Numbered from the stretch's first letter, positions 46,290 to 55,816 are shown. The stretch is DNA of 64,000 nt from Pollutimonas sp036675275 (GCA_036675275.1 JAKFFG010000010.1:113621-177620), one strand, 5' to 3'. Notes: generated by a model from the sequence alone, not told the origin. Translations and numbers: made by a program.

Positions 46290-48287
46290 TTACACGCCCG
46301 CGAGCACGCGCTCCAATACCGCCCCGAAATCCCGGGCATTCTTGAATCCAACCACCCGCACCTCATTCAGCTCCTTACCCTGGTCGTCGAAGAAAATAAT
46401 CCCCGGCGGCCCGAACAGCTTGAACCGTTTCAGCAGCTCACGGTCTTCGTCGGTGTTCTTGGTGACGTCAGCCTGCACCAGCAGCAACTGCGACATCTGC
46501 GCCGCCACAGACCGATCGCTGAAAGTGAACCGCTCCATTTCTATGCACGACACACACCAGTCCGCGTAAAAATCCAGCATGACCGGCCGGCTGGTATTGG
46601 CCAGCAAATTATCCAGCTCCGCCACCGACGTCACCTGCGTGAACTCTGGGTGTGCGGCCGCTATGGCGCCCGAACCTTGGGAGGACGCCGTGAGCGGCGC
46701 CAGTGGTCTTAAAACATCGCGTGCACCGGCCATTACGCCCACCACCAGGATGACCGCCCAAAGTGCCAGCATCAGGCCCAATGCGCGGTTGGCCAGGCGC
46801 CCCGCTCCCGTTCCTGCAGGCACCGCATCGAAGGCACCCAGCATGACGGCGCTCCACAAGGCCAGGAAGGCCCAGCCCAGCATCATCAGCCACGCAGGCA
46901 GTATCGGGTTCACCATCCACCACGCGGTCGCAAGCAGCAGCACGCCGAACAGGCGCTTGATGCCATTCATCCATGGGCCTGTTTTCGGCAGCAACGCGCC
47001 CGACGATGCGCCCACGGCCAGCAGCAACAAGCCTTCGCCCCAGGCCAAGGCGAATAACGCCGTGCCGCCCAAGACGAGATCCCCTGTCTGCGAAATGAAC
47101 AGCAATACGCCCGCCAGCGGCGCCGCGACGCAGGGCCCCACAATGAGCGCGGACAGCATGCCCATAGCGAACACGCCGCCATAGCGCCCACCCGGGATCC
47201 GGGACAGGCGCGCGTTCAGTGCGGACTGCATTCCCGTGGGGGCCTGCAAGGTGAAAACATCGAACATGGCCAGCGCGAGCACGGCCAGGATGATGGCGAA
47301 CAAGGTCAGGACCCAGGGCGTCTGCAGCCACACCGCCAGGCTAGCGCCGATCAATCCGGCTGCGACGCCTAGCGCCGTATAGACCAGGGACATGCCAAGG
47401 ACAAAAACGGCAGCCAGCGACAAACCGCGCCAACGCGAGACTTTCATGCCTTTTCCTGCGTCACCTGCGACGATGGCCAGGAGTATCGGCACCATGGGCA
47501 GTACGCAAGGCGTGAAGGACAGCAGCAAGCCCAGCAGCAGGCACAAGGCGATGATCTGCAGCCAGCCCGCTTGTGCCAAGTAGGCGGCGAATCCGGTGTC
47601 GCCAAGCTGCAGCGCGCCTCCCAGGCTTGTTTCGGCCGTGCCCGCAGTTTGCGTCGACGACGAGCCGTCTTTGGTTGTCGCCAGCTGTGGCTTTGCGGCC
47701 GGAACGCTGGCGACCACACCGGGTCCCCCTGCCTGATAGCCCGCCTCTGTCGGCGTTAGCTTGATTTCCCGCGTCATGGGCGGATAGCACAGTCCGGCAT
47801 CGGCGCAGCCTTGGCTTGTGATGGCCAGAAGCAAAGGCTGGCCAGCGCCGGCAGTAAGAGGCACAGCGACGGTGACCTGGTCGTAGTAGACCTCCAGGTC
47901 TTTCTCGAAGGTTGGATCGTACGTAACCTTTCCCGCGGGGTAGACGGCCTGGCCCAACACGCTGGGAGAGGAATCAGGAGTGATCGCGAACTCGAACCGT
48001 TCCCGATACATGTAGTACTGCGGCGCTATCGCGAAATGCACATCCAGTTGCGTCGGCGTGGTCATCGCCGCGGAAAACACAAACGCCTTTTCGGGATCCA
48101 GAAACTCGTCTTCCGCGCGCACCGATCCTGAAGGCAGGAAGGCCAGTACAAGCATCAGGGCGGTCAGGACTGCCCAGGCGATTCGGTGTGCTGAGCGCAT
48201 GGCGCGCCAGTGCGGTAGAGATGGGGCCGGCGATCCGGTGTCAGGCGAAATCTGCTTTGCTGCGTTGGCCAGCGCCAAATGCGACAT
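46290..48287 (-). CDS. dsbD: Thiol:disulfide interchange protein DsbD
   Basis: A 665-residue three-part electron conduit. A signal/anchor (about 30-58) leads to the periplasmic alpha domain with redox Cys pair in SQGCADAGLCYPPM. Eight membrane helices carry Cys in SFTPCVLPM and VGPCVAAPL, and a C-terminal thioredoxin-like gamma domain has DWCVSC. All six catalytic cysteines are visible. It carries reducing power from cytoplasmic thioredoxin to periplasmic substrates, including apocytochromes for ResB/CcsB. A strong GAGGAAG site supports the start at 48287. Confidence 0.96.
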   Translation of the reverse strand: MSHLALANAAKQISPDTGSPAPSLPHWRAMRSAHRIAWAVLTALMLVLAFLPSGSVRAEDEFLDPEKAFVFSAAMTTPTQLDVHFAIAPQYYMYRERFEFAITPDSSPSVLGQAVYPAGKVTYDPTFEKDLEVYYDQVTVAVPLTAGAGQPLLLAITSQGCADAGLCYPPMTREIKLTPTEAGYQAGGPGVVASVPAAKPQLATTKDGSSSTQTAGTAETSLGGALQLGDTGFAAYLAQAGWLQIIALCLLLGLLLSFTPCVLPMVPILLAIVAGDAGKGMKVSRWRGLSLAAVFVLGMSLVYTALGVAAGLIGASLAVWLQTPWVLTLFAIILAVLALAMFDVFTLQAPTGMQSALNARLSRIPGGRYGGVFAMGMLSALIVGPCVAAPLAGVLLFISQTGDLVLGGTALFALAWGEGLLLLAVGASSGALLPKTGPWMNGIKRLFGVLLLATAWWMVNPILPAWLMMLGWAFLALWSAVMLGAFDAVPAGTGAGRLANRALGLMLALWAVILVVGVMAGARDVLRPLAPLTASSQGSGAIAAAHPEFTQVTSVAELDNLLANTSRPVMLDFYADWCVSCIEMERFTFSDRSVAAQMSQLLLVQADVTKNTDEDRELLKRFKLFGPPGIIFFDDQGKELNEVRVVGFKNARDFGAVLERVLAGV

Positions 48288-48323
48288 CTGTACTTCCTCT
48301 TGGACGCGTCGCGTCCTTTGTGT

Positions 48324-48743
48324 TCAAGCCCGGGGCTGATCCGGCATGGTCTGGTTGCGACACCAATCTAGATAGCTCGTCGAGCCGCCTGAAACGGCCA
48401 GGACGAGGATTTCGGGGACTTCGTAAGGGTGCAGCTGCGCCAACCGCGCCGCGAGCTGTGGAACCCGCGAAACCGTGGTTTTTATCGTAAGCGGAATCTC
48501 TTCGGTGCCTTCCAGTACGCCTTCCCACATATACATGGACAACACGGCTGCGCCAAGGTTCACGCAGGCGGCAAGATGTTCTTCCACCAGGACATGAGCA
48601 ATACGCTTGGCCAGCAGCAGATCGGGTGCGTTGCTGAGCAAGACCACCACATCGTCCGCGGCCGCAAGAGTGGCGCGGCTACTGCCTGCACCCGGCGCCG
48701 CGGCGTCACCGTGGGAATGATCAGGTGGAATGAAGGTACTCAC
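48324..48743 (-). CDS. cutA: Divalent-cation tolerance protein CutA
   Basis: A 139-residue trimeric PII-like protein. CutA core is seen in VVLLSNAPDLLLAKRIAHVLVEEHLAACVN, WEGVLEGTEEIPLTIKTT and HPYEVPEILVL. An N-terminal extension of about 25 residues with His and Gly/Ala precedes the core. It lies 36 bp before dsbD on the same strand, as in E. coli (cutA-dsbD), and probably shares its transcript. Physiological role is unclear despite the copper-tolerance name. Confidence 0.93.
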   Translation of the reverse strand: MSTFIPPDHSHGDAAAPGAGSSRATLAAADDVVVLLSNAPDLLLAKRIAHVLVEEHLAACVNLGAAVLSMYMWEGVLEGTEEIPLTIKTTVSRVPQLAARLAQLHPYEVPEILVLAVSGGSTSYLDWCRNQTMPDQPRA

Positions 48744-48786
48744 GAAGGGTATCCCGGAGTCGTTGGAAACGATTCATTCTACCTAT

Positions 48787-48813
48787 AAAAAACGGGCCCG
48801 AAAGCCCGTTTTA
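48787..48813. terminator. Terminator of the ribosomal operon
   Basis: AACGGGC (48791-48797) pairs with GCCCGTT (48804-48810) around CCGAAA. On the minus strand it is followed by six T, ending the rplN-to-rplQ transcript 22 bp after rplQ. The plus strand also has TTTTAATT, so it can act in both directions. Confidence 0.9.
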
Positions 48814-48834
48814 ATTACTGCAGATATGCGCCGC

Positions 48835-49218
48835 TTATTCAGCGTCGGCTTCTTCGACTTCAGGACGGTCCACCAGTTCCATGAATGCCATCGGAGCGTT
48901 ATCGCCCTGACGGAAACCCATTTTCAGGACACGGGTGTAGCCGCCGTTACGTTCTTTGTAGCGAGGACCGATTTCAGCAAACAGCTTGACCACGGCATCG
49001 CGGTCGCGCAGACGGGCAAACGCCAGGCGCTTGTTAGCCAGCGTAGGCTCTTTGCCCAGCGTGATGAGGGGCTCGACGACGCGACGCAATTCCTTGGCTT
49101 TCGGCAAGGTGGTCTTGATGGCTTCGTGTGTAAGCAACGAAACAGCCATGTTGCGGAACATAGCCAAACGGTGACTGCTGGTGCGATTTAGTTTACGCAA
49201 ACCACTACGGTGACGCAT
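48835..49218 (-). CDS. rplQ: 50S ribosomal protein L17
   Basis: A 127-residue L17 (MRHRSGLRKLNRTSSHRLAMFRNMA, then TTLPKAKELRRVVEPLITL). It is the last gene of the spc/alpha run, after rpoA, and is followed by the operon terminator. The 183-bp gap to rpoA is the longest spacer inside the run and holds no gene. Confidence 0.97.
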   Translation of the reverse strand: MRHRSGLRKLNRTSSHRLAMFRNMAVSLLTHEAIKTTLPKAKELRRVVEPLITLGKEPTLANKRLAFARLRDRDAVVKLFAEIGPRYKERNGGYTRVLKMGFRQGDNAPMAFMELVDRPEVEEADAE

Positions 49219-49401
49219 GATGTTTTCCTTTGAATCTGTTTAACGGATGATTCCGTTGGTTAACCGGCTCTTCTATCAGCAATGCTGCGGGCCGGGTGCG
49301 GGCAGGATTCTAACACGACTGTGCCAAAACCCTTGCACTACATTGATACCGATACCGGATTGCCGCTAATGAGGCCGCAACCCGATATCTATTCCAATAA
49401 C

Positions 49402-50394
49402 TTAAGGGCGTTCCAGGCCGACTGGCGGCCAGTTTTCCAGCTTCATGCCCAGTGTCAAACCACGTGCGGCAAGGACTTCCTTGATTTCATTCAAGGACTT
49501 GCGACCCAGGTTAGGCGTCTTGAGCAATTCGTTTTCTGTGCGCTGGATCAGATCGCCGATGTAGTAGATGTTTTCGGCTTTCAGGCAGTTGGCAGAGCGG
49601 ACGGTAAGTTCCAGATCGTCGACCGGGCGCAAGAGCACTGGATCGATTTGTGGAGCATTGCCACGAGCCTGAGGGCTGTCGGCGTAATCGCCGGCGCCTT
49701 CCAGGGCGGCAAATACCGAGATCTGATCCATCAGGATGCGGGCCGACTGACGCACAGCTTCTTCCGGCGAGACAACACCGTTGGTCTGGATGTCGAGGAC
49801 CAGCTTGTCCAGGTCGGTGCGCTGCTCAACACGAGCGCTTTCGACCGAATAGCTGACACGGCGCACAGGGCTGTACGATGCGTCGAGCACGATACGGCCT
49901 ATGGTGTGCGTGCGGTCATCGACCAGCGCGCGCACATTGCCGGGGACGTAGCCACGGCCCTGCTCTACCTTGATCTGCATTTCGAGCTTGCCGGCTTCGG
50001 TAAGCGTGGCGATGACGTGATCAGGGTTGATGATCTCGACGTCGTGCGGCAGTTCGATATCGCTGGCCAGGACAATGCCTTGGCCTTGCTTGCGCAACAC
50101 CAGCGTTACTTCTTCGCGGTTATGCAACTTGAACACTACGCCCTTCAGGTTCAGCAAGATGTCGACGACATCTTCGCGTACGCCGGCGATGGTCGAATAC
50201 TCGTGCACGACACCGGTCATCTGGACTTCGGTGGGCGCATAGCCTGCCATGGACGACAACAGGATGCGACGCAAGGCGTTGCCCAGCGTGTGTCCGTAGC
50301 CGCGCTCGAAGGGCTCCATCACGATTTTGGCGTGATTCTTGCCGACAGGCACGACTTCAATAGAACGGGGTTTGAGAAAACCTAGTGACGACAT
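49402..50394 (-). CDS. rpoA: RNA polymerase alpha subunit
   Basis: A 330-residue alpha subunit. The N-terminal assembly domain contains EPFERGYGHTLGNALRRILLSSMAGYAPTEV, and the C-terminal domain has LLRPVDDLELTVRSANCLKAENIYYIGDLIQRTENELLKTPNLGRKSLNEIKEVL, the part that contacts UP elements and activators. Length is as in other betaproteobacteria. Confidence 0.98.
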   Translation of the reverse strand: MSSLGFLKPRSIEVVPVGKNHAKIVMEPFERGYGHTLGNALRRILLSSMAGYAPTEVQMTGVVHEYSTIAGVREDVVDILLNLKGVVFKLHNREEVTLVLRKQGQGIVLASDIELPHDVEIINPDHVIATLTEAGKLEMQIKVEQGRGYVPGNVRALVDDRTHTIGRIVLDASYSPVRRVSYSVESARVEQRTDLDKLVLDIQTNGVVSPEEAVRQSARILMDQISVFAALEGAGDYADSPQARGNAPQIDPVLLRPVDDLELTVRSANCLKAENIYYIGDLIQRTENELLKTPNLGRKSLNEIKEVLAARGLTLGMKLENWPPVGLERP

Positions 50395-50549
50395 GTGTGT
50401 TCCTTTTCAATACCCTCGGCTCGTTACACCGATAAGGCTGATGAACTGACTGGATGATTCTTGCGACATCGCAAAGCCCACTTACCAGTGAACTGGAAAA
50501 GTGGGCTGATGCGATACTGCGATTGTGCTGCGTTTGCTGCTTGTATCAA

Positions 50550-51173
50550 TTAGCGCGAGTACAACTCGACGACCATCGATTCGTTGACGTCGCGTGCAAC
50601 ATCAGCGCGATCAGGAACCTGTTTGAAGGTACCTGTCAGCTTGCCGGTGTCGACTTCGACCCACTGCGGCAGGCCCTGGCCTGTTGCAAGGTCGAGCGAT
50701 TCACGAATACGCAGCTGGGCTTTCGCCTTTTCGCGGATCGAGATAACGTCGCCGGCCTTGACCAGCATCGAAGCGATGTCGGCAGTGTGGCCATTGAGTT
50801 CAACGGAGCGGTGATTCACCAACTGACGCGCTTCAGCACGCGTCGAGCCAAAGCCCATGCGGTATACGACGTTGTCCAGACGCGATTCCAGCAATTGAAT
50901 CAGGGTCTCGCCAGTGTTGCCACGACGACGCTCAGCTTCAAAGAAATACTTGCGGAATTGCTTTTCCAGCACACCGTACATGCGCTTGAGTTTTTGCTTT
51001 TCGCGCAGCTGCAAACCGTAGTCGGACGTACGAGCGCCTGATGTACGGCCATGCTGACCAGGCTTGGACTCGAGTTTGCACTTCGAGTCGAGCGAACGGC
51101 GCGAGCTCTTCAAAAATAGATCTGTACCCTCGCGACGCGAGAGTTTGCATTTAGGTCCAATATAACGTGCCAA
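50550..51173 (-). CDS. rpsD: 30S ribosomal protein S4
   Basis: A 207-residue S4 (ARYIGPKCKLSRREGTDLFLKS; S4 RNA-binding domain VYRMGFGSTRAEARQLVNHRSVELNG). In E. coli S4 represses the alpha operon by binding its mRNA near rpsM; whether that holds here cannot be seen. Confidence 0.98.
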   Translation of the reverse strand: MARYIGPKCKLSRREGTDLFLKSSRRSLDSKCKLESKPGQHGRTSGARTSDYGLQLREKQKLKRMYGVLEKQFRKYFFEAERRRGNTGETLIQLLESRLDNVVYRMGFGSTRAEARQLVNHRSVELNGHTADIASMLVKAGDVISIREKAKAQLRIRESLDLATGQGLPQWVEVDTGKLTGTFKQVPDRADVARDVNESMVVELYSR

Positions 51174-51184
51174 GATGCTTCCCC

Positions 51185-51586
51185 TTAGATGCGACGACGC
51201 TTGGGCGGACGGCAGCCGTTATGAGGCACCGGAGTGATGTCTGAAATGCTGGAGATTTTGATACCCAGGGCATTCAGAGCACGCACCGATGATTCACGGC
51301 CAGGACCGGGGCCCTTGATGCGAACTTCAAGTGTTTTGATACCATATTCCAACGCGACGCGCCCGGCCGATTCTGCGGCAACCTGCGCTGCGAATGGCGT
51401 GGACTTGCGCGAGCCTTTGAAGCCCGCACCACCGGATGTCGCCCAGGACAAGGCATTGCCCTGACGGTCGGTAATGGTGATGATCGTGTTGTTGAAGGAC
51501 GCATGGACGTGCGCAATGCCGTCCGATACGCTCTTCTTGATTTTCTTGCGTACGCGCGATGCGCCGCTGTTGGAAGCTTTCGCCAT
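51185..51586 (-). CDS. rpsK: 30S ribosomal protein S11
   Basis: A 133-residue S11 with the basic start RVRKKIKKSVSDGIAHVHASFNNTIITITDRQGN and conserved C-terminal end DITPVPHNGCRPPKRRRI. It sits between rpsM and rpsD with spacers of 11-14 bp. Confidence 0.98.
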   Translation of the reverse strand: MAKASNSGASRVRKKIKKSVSDGIAHVHASFNNTIITITDRQGNALSWATSGGAGFKGSRKSTPFAAQVAAESAGRVALEYGIKTLEVRIKGPGPGRESSVRALNALGIKISSISDITPVPHNGCRPPKRRRI

Positions 51587-51600
51587 CTTCTATTCCTCGA

Positions 51601-51966
51601 TTATTTCTTCAGGGAAGCAGCAGCGCGACGCGGACCTTTACGGGTGCGTGCGTTGGTACGGGTGCGTTGACCACGTACAGGCAGACCACGCTTGTGGCGC
51701 ATGCCCCGGTAAGTTCCCAGATCGATCAGACGTTTGATCGACAATTGTACTTCGCGACGCAAATCACCTTCAACCGTGAACACACCGACGTGTTCGCGGA
51801 TACGTTCGAGTTCGGCGTCTGTCAGATCTTTCACTTTCTTGGAGAGTTCAATACCGGATGCTTCGCAGATTTTGCGAGCACGAGTACGACCAATACCAAA
51901 AATAGCGGTAAGTCCGATTTCGGCGTGTTGATGCGGCGGAATGTTGATGCCAGCAATACGGGCCAT
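51601..51966 (-). CDS. rpsM: 30S ribosomal protein S13
   Basis: A 121-residue S13 (MARIAGINIPPHQHAEIGLTAIFGIGRTRARKIC; C-terminal RGLPVRGQRTRTNARTRKG). It follows rpmJ, starting the segment equivalent to the E. coli alpha operon. Confidence 0.98.
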   Translation of the reverse strand: MARIAGINIPPHQHAEIGLTAIFGIGRTRARKICEASGIELSKKVKDLTDAELERIREHVGVFTVEGDLRREVQLSIKRLIDLGTYRGMRHKRGLPVRGQRTRTNARTRKGPRRAAASLKK

Positions 51967-52001
51967 GACTGTTCCTTGTTAAATCCGTTGCGTGTCGGCC
52001 A

Positions 52002-52115
52002 TTAGCCTTGACGCTGCTTATGACGTGGTTCGGTGCAAATTACACGCACCACGCCGTGACGTTTAATGATCTTGCAGTTGCGGCAGATCCGTTTTACCGA
52101 TGCCATTACTTTCAT
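52002..52115 (-). CDS. rpmJ: 50S ribosomal protein L36
   Basis: A 37-residue L36 read directly from the minus strand between infA and rpsM. It starts at the ATG (52115) with MKVMASVKRICRNCK and ends EPRHKQRQG before TAA at 52002. The zinc ligands (CRNC, ICTEPRH) are complete, so this is the zinc-binding form. Confidence 0.96.
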   Translation of the reverse strand: MKVMASVKRICRNCKIIKRHGVVRVICTEPRHKQRQG

Positions 52116-52146
52116 GGTTGACTCCTAGTTTCCTGTAACCGGCCGC

Positions 52147-52365
52147 TTATTTAGAGCGGAATACAATTCTGGCACGCGACAGGTCATAGGGCGTGAGCTC
52201 CACTGTAACCTTGTCACCCGGCAGAATCCGGATGTAATGCATACGCATCTTGCCCGATATGTGGCCCAATACTATGTGGCCATTTTCCAGCTTGACGCGA
52301 AAAGTTGCGTTGGGGAGATTTTCAAGAACCTCTCCTTGCATTTGAATGACGTCGTCTTTTGCCAT
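52147..52365 (-). CDS. infA: Translation initiation factor IF-1
   Basis: A 72-residue single OB-fold factor (MAKDDVIQMQGEVLENLPNATF, GHISGKMRMHYIRILPGDKVTVELTPYDLSRARI). The ATG at 52365 gives the standard length; an in-frame start 30 bp upstream would overlap secY. It lies 7 bp after the secY stop. Location between secY and rpmJ is usual in betaproteobacteria. Confidence 0.97.
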   Translation of the reverse strand: MAKDDVIQMQGEVLENLPNATFRVKLENGHIVLGHISGKMRMHYIRILPGDKVTVELTPYDLSRARIVFRSK

Positions 52366-52372
52366 TTCTTTT

Positions 52373-53698
52373 TTACCGCATTGGCAGTCCCGCACCCTTG
52401 AAGTTGGCCTTCTTGAGCAGCGAGTCGTATTGATGGGACATCATGTAAGCCTGAGCTTGTGCCATGAAATCCATGGTCACCACCACGATAATCAACAAAG
52501 AAGTGCCACCGAAATAAAACGGCACGTTCCAGCGAGCCTGCATAAGTTCCGGCAACAAACACACCAGAGTTATGTAGAGAGCGCCCATCAGGGTCAATCG
52601 CATCAATATCTTGTCGATATAACGCGACGTCTGTTCCCCTGGACGGATGCCTGGAACGAACGCACCGCTTTTCTTCAGGTTGTCTGCAGTTTCACGACTG
52701 TTGAACACCAAGGCCGTATAAAAGAAGCAGAAGAAAATAATTGCAGCAGAATACAGCGTAATGTAGAGCGGCTGACCCGGCGACAGTACCGCCGCGAGAT
52801 CGCCCAACCAACGCATATTCGGGTTACTGGAAAACCAGCTGGTAACGGTTGCAGGAAGCAGGATGATCGATGATGCGAAGATTGGGGGAATGACACCCGA
52901 CATATTCAGCTTCAGGGGCAAATGCGAACTTTGACCGCCGTAGATCTTGTTGCCGACCTGGCGCTTCGCGTAGTTCACCGTGATGCGGCGCTGGCCGCGT
53001 TCGACGAACACCACGAAGTACGTAACAGCGACAACCAGCACAAGAATGAACAGAGCCGACAGCACCGACATGGCGTCAGTACGTACCAGATCCAGCATTC
53101 CTGCCAAGGCGCTCGGCAAACCTGCAACAATACCGGCAAAAATCAGTATCGAAATACCATTGCCCATACCGCGCTCGGTAATTTGCTCGCCCAACCACAT
53201 AACGAACATCGTGCCGGTAACCAGTGTGACTACCGTTGTAAAGCGGAACATCATGCCAACGTCGATAACCAGTCCTGGCTGCGATTCGAGAGCGACCGAG
53301 ATACCGACAGCCTGGATCAGCGCCAGAAACACCGTGCCGTAGCGGGTGTACTGGGTGATCTTGCGTCGGCCCGATTCGCCTTCTTTCTTGATCGCTTCAA
53401 GAGTAGGCACCACGACCGCCATCAGTTGCATGATGATGGACGCGGAGATGTAGGGCATGATTCCCAGCGCGAACACGGAAAACCGCGACAGTGCGCCGCC
53501 CGAGAACATGTTGAACAAGCCCAGGATACCGTCCTGGTTTTGTTGGAACAATTCGGACAGCGCGTCGGGGTTGATGCCCGGCACGGGTATGTGCGTTCCC
53601 AACCGATAGACCACCAGGGCGAGTACCAGGAAGACGATACGGCGCTTTAGATCGCTGTACCGGGAACCCGATTTACTCTGTGCCTGAGCTTTAGCCAC
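52373..53698 (-). CDS. secY: Preprotein translocase subunit SecY
   Basis: A 441-residue channel subunit with ten membrane helices (for example PYISASIIMQLMAVVVP and GNGISILIFAGIVAGLPSAL). The conserved cytoplasmic loop before the last helices reads NLKKSGAFVPGIRPGEQTSRYID. It forms the SecYEG pore used by all Sec-exported proteins in the window. Confidence 0.98.
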   Translation of the reverse strand: MAKAQAQSKSGSRYSDLKRRIVFLVLALVVYRLGTHIPVPGINPDALSELFQQNQDGILGLFNMFSGGALSRFSVFALGIMPYISASIIMQLMAVVVPTLEAIKKEGESGRRKITQYTRYGTVFLALIQAVGISVALESQPGLVIDVGMMFRFTTVVTLVTGTMFVMWLGEQITERGMGNGISILIFAGIVAGLPSALAGMLDLVRTDAMSVLSALFILVLVVAVTYFVVFVERGQRRITVNYAKRQVGNKIYGGQSSHLPLKLNMSGVIPPIFASSIILLPATVTSWFSSNPNMRWLGDLAAVLSPGQPLYITLYSAAIIFFCFFYTALVFNSRETADNLKKSGAFVPGIRPGEQTSRYIDKILMRLTLMGALYITLVCLLPELMQARWNVPFYFGGTSLLIIVVVTMDFMAQAQAYMMSHQYDSLLKKANFKGAGLPMR

Positions 53699-53707
53699 CG
53701 TTACCCC

Positions 53708-54148
53708 TTAAGCCAGCGAGCCGCCAGCAGCTTCGATTGCGCTGCGAGCACCGGCCGTTGCACTGATTCCGCTAAGGACAACCTTGCGCGACAGTTCGCC
53801 GGACTTGATGACTTTCACGTAACGCACGGCCTGGCCAATGACGCCTGCCTGCTTGAGAACTTGCACGTCGACTTCTTCGACGGGCAGGCGCTCGAGGTCG
53901 GACAGACGGACTTCGGCGGATAGATGTTGGTTCATCGCAGTAAAGCCACGTTTCGGAAGGCGGCGTTGCAAAGGCATTTGACCGCCTTCGAAACCGACCT
54001 TGTGGAAACCGCCAGTACGCGATTTTTGACCCTTGTGGCCACGACCAGCGGTTTTACCGAAGCCGGAGCCGATTCCGCGACCAACACGGCGGCGAGCTGG
54101 ACGGCTGCCTTCGGCTGGTTTCAGCGTGTTTAGTTGAGTTTCTGACAT
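53708..54148 (-). CDS. rplO: 50S ribosomal protein L15
   Basis: A 146-residue L15 with the basic Gly-rich start RRRVGRGIGSGFGKTAGRGHKGQKSRTGG and the globular end QVLKQAGVIG. It precedes secY by 9 bp. Confidence 0.98.
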   Translation of the reverse strand: MSETQLNTLKPAEGSRPARRRVGRGIGSGFGKTAGRGHKGQKSRTGGFHKVGFEGGQMPLQRRLPKRGFTAMNQHLSAEVRLSDLERLPVEEVDVQVLKQAGVIGQAVRYVKVIKSGELSRKVVLSGISATAGARSAIEAAGGSLA

Positions 54149-54159
54149 CTCGATTCCTT

Positions 54160-54345
54160 TCAGGCTTCCGAGACGGTAACGAGGTAATCCACTTTACGGA
54201 TCATCCCACGCACCTCGGGCGTATCGACCAGTACGCGGCTGCTATTGATGCGACCCAGACCCAGACCGCGAACTGTCGCGCGGTGGGATGTGTGTGTGCC
54301 GATAACAGAGCGTACGAGAGTTACTTTAATTTGCTTCTGTGCCAT
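54160..54345 (-). CDS. rpmD: 50S ribosomal protein L30
   Basis: A 61-residue L30 (KQIKVTLVRSVIGTHTSHRATVRGLGLGRINSSRVLVDTPEVRGMIRKVDYLV). It starts 3 bp after rpsE, so translation is probably coupled. Confidence 0.97.
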   Translation of the reverse strand: MAQKQIKVTLVRSVIGTHTSHRATVRGLGLGRINSSRVLVDTPEVRGMIRKVDYLVTVSEA

Positions 54346-54348
54346 GAC

Positions 54349-54870
54349 TTACCCCAGAATATCTTCTACCGACTTGCCGCGTTTGGCAGCGATGTCAGCA
54401 GGAGTCGAGCAGGCACGCAAGCCATTAAGCGTTGCGCGGACCATGTTGTAAGGGTTGCTGGAGCCCAGGCTCTTTGCAACCACGTTACGCACGCCCATTA
54501 CGTCGAAGACAGCGCGCATTGGGCCGCCTGCGATAACGCCAGTACCTTCGGGTGCTGGTGAAATCATGACTGTAGCAGCGCCATGCTTGCCGAAAACCGT
54601 GTGGTGCAAGGTGCCGTTTTTCAGGTTGACCTTGAGCAGTCCGCGGCGGGCCTGTTCCATTGCTTTTTGAACGGCGACGGGCACTTCACGGGCTTTACCT
54701 TTGCCCATTCCGATGCGGCCATCGCCATCACCTACCACGGTCAATGCGGCAAAGCTCATGGTGCGACCACCCTTGACCACTTTGCTGACGCGATTGACCG
54801 CGATCATTTTTTCACGCAAGCCGTCGTCGCTTTCTTTCTCTGCGGCGTGCTTACCTTGTGCTTTAGCCAT
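54349..54870 (-). CDS. rpsE: 30S ribosomal protein S5
   Basis: A 173-residue S5. The N-terminal double-stranded RNA-binding domain has DGLREKMIAVNRVSKVVKGGRTMSFAALTVVGDGDGRIGMGKGKA, and the C-terminal half has PAPEGTGVIAGGPMRAVFDVMGV. It has a role in decoding fidelity. Confidence 0.98.
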   Translation of the reverse strand: MAKAQGKHAAEKESDDGLREKMIAVNRVSKVVKGGRTMSFAALTVVGDGDGRIGMGKGKAREVPVAVQKAMEQARRGLLKVNLKNGTLHHTVFGKHGAATVMISPAPEGTGVIAGGPMRAVFDVMGVRNVVAKSLGSSNPYNMVRATLNGLRACSTPADIAAKRGKSVEDILG

Positions 54871-54885
54871 TTGATAATTCCTTGC

Positions 54886-55251
54886 TTAGAATTTCAAGCC
54901 GGCTTCACGCGCGGCGTCGGCCAACGCTTTCACGCGGCCATGATAACGAAAGCCCGAACGATCAAAGGCAACCAGCTCTATACCAGCGGCTTTTGCTTTT
55001 TCGGCTACGCGCTTGCCGACCAGACCAGCGGCGGCAACGTTACCACCGTTGGCGCTATTGCCGGCCAGCTCTTTGCGTACTTCGGGCTCGAGCGTGGAAG
55101 CGCTGACGAGCACACGATCGCCTTCCGGCGAAATGATGTTCGCGTATATGTGCAGGTTTGAGCGGAAAATAGAGAGGCGATGAACTCGCAGCTCGCTGAT
55201 TTTCCGACGAGTCGCCACTGCACGACGCAAACGGGAGATTCTCTTGTCCAT
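54886..55251 (-). CDS. rplR: 50S ribosomal protein L18
   Basis: A 121-residue L18 (RLRRAVATRRKISELRVHRLSIFRSNLHIYANI; C-terminal FDRSGFRYHGRVKALADAAREAGLKF). It is a 5S rRNA-binding protein. Confidence 0.98.
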   Translation of the reverse strand: MDKRISRLRRAVATRRKISELRVHRLSIFRSNLHIYANIISPEGDRVLVSASTLEPEVRKELAGNSANGGNVAAAGLVGKRVAEKAKAAGIELVAFDRSGFRYHGRVKALADAAREAGLKF

Positions 55252-55272
55252 AATTCGTCCTTGCCTGCGCGC

Positions 55273-55806
55273 TTATTTCTTCTTGGTTTCTTTGATGATG
55301 ACGCGTTCATCTGCGTAACGCACGCCCTTGCCCTTGTAGGGTTCGGGTTCGCGGTAAGCGCGGATTTCAGCGGCCACCTGACCAACAACCTGTTTGTCCG
55401 AACCCTTGATGACGACCTCGGTCTGAGTGGGACACTCGACTTTGATGCCTTCGGGCATGGGATGCAGGATGTCGTGGGAAAAACCAAGTTGCAACTTCAG
55501 CGCGTCGCCCTGAACCTGGGCACGAAAGCCCACGCCAACCAGAGTGAGTTTACGCTCGAAGCCCTTGCTGACACCGGTTACCATATTGGCAACCAGCGCG
55601 CGCAACGTACCCGACATGGCCTTGGCCTCGCGGGAATCGTTGGCAACAGCAAACGTCAGTTGATCGCCATCGCGAACGACGGTAACGTCGCCCTTCAGGA
55701 CTTGCTTCAAGGTACCCAGCGGGCCCTTGACAACAATTTGATCTTCACTGATGGTGGCTTCTACGCCTTGGGGTACGAGGACCGGGTATTTTGCTATGCG
55801 TGACAT
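55273..55806 (-). CDS. rplF: 50S ribosomal protein L6
   Basis: A 177-residue L6 starting MSRIAKYPVLVPQGVEATI at the ATG 55806; a longer in-frame opening to 55854 overlaps rpsH and lacks homology. The C-terminal motif EPYKGKGVRYADERVIIKETKKK is complete. Confidence 0.97.
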   Translation of the reverse strand: MSRIAKYPVLVPQGVEATISEDQIVVKGPLGTLKQVLKGDVTVVRDGDQLTFAVANDSREAKAMSGTLRALVANMVTGVSKGFERKLTLVGVGFRAQVQGDALKLQLGFSHDILHPMPEGIKVECPTQTEVVIKGSDKQVVGQVAAEIRAYREPEPYKGKGVRYADERVIIKETKKK

Positions 55807-55816
55807 ATGATTCTCC

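Noticed and set aside
47444..48131. Several short frames within dsbD on both strands
   Set aside because: All lie inside a gene with clear full-length homology and carry no motifs of their own.
49282..50385. A 367-codon plus-strand frame opposite rpoA
   Set aside because: Complete antisense shadow of rpoA, a highly conserved gene.
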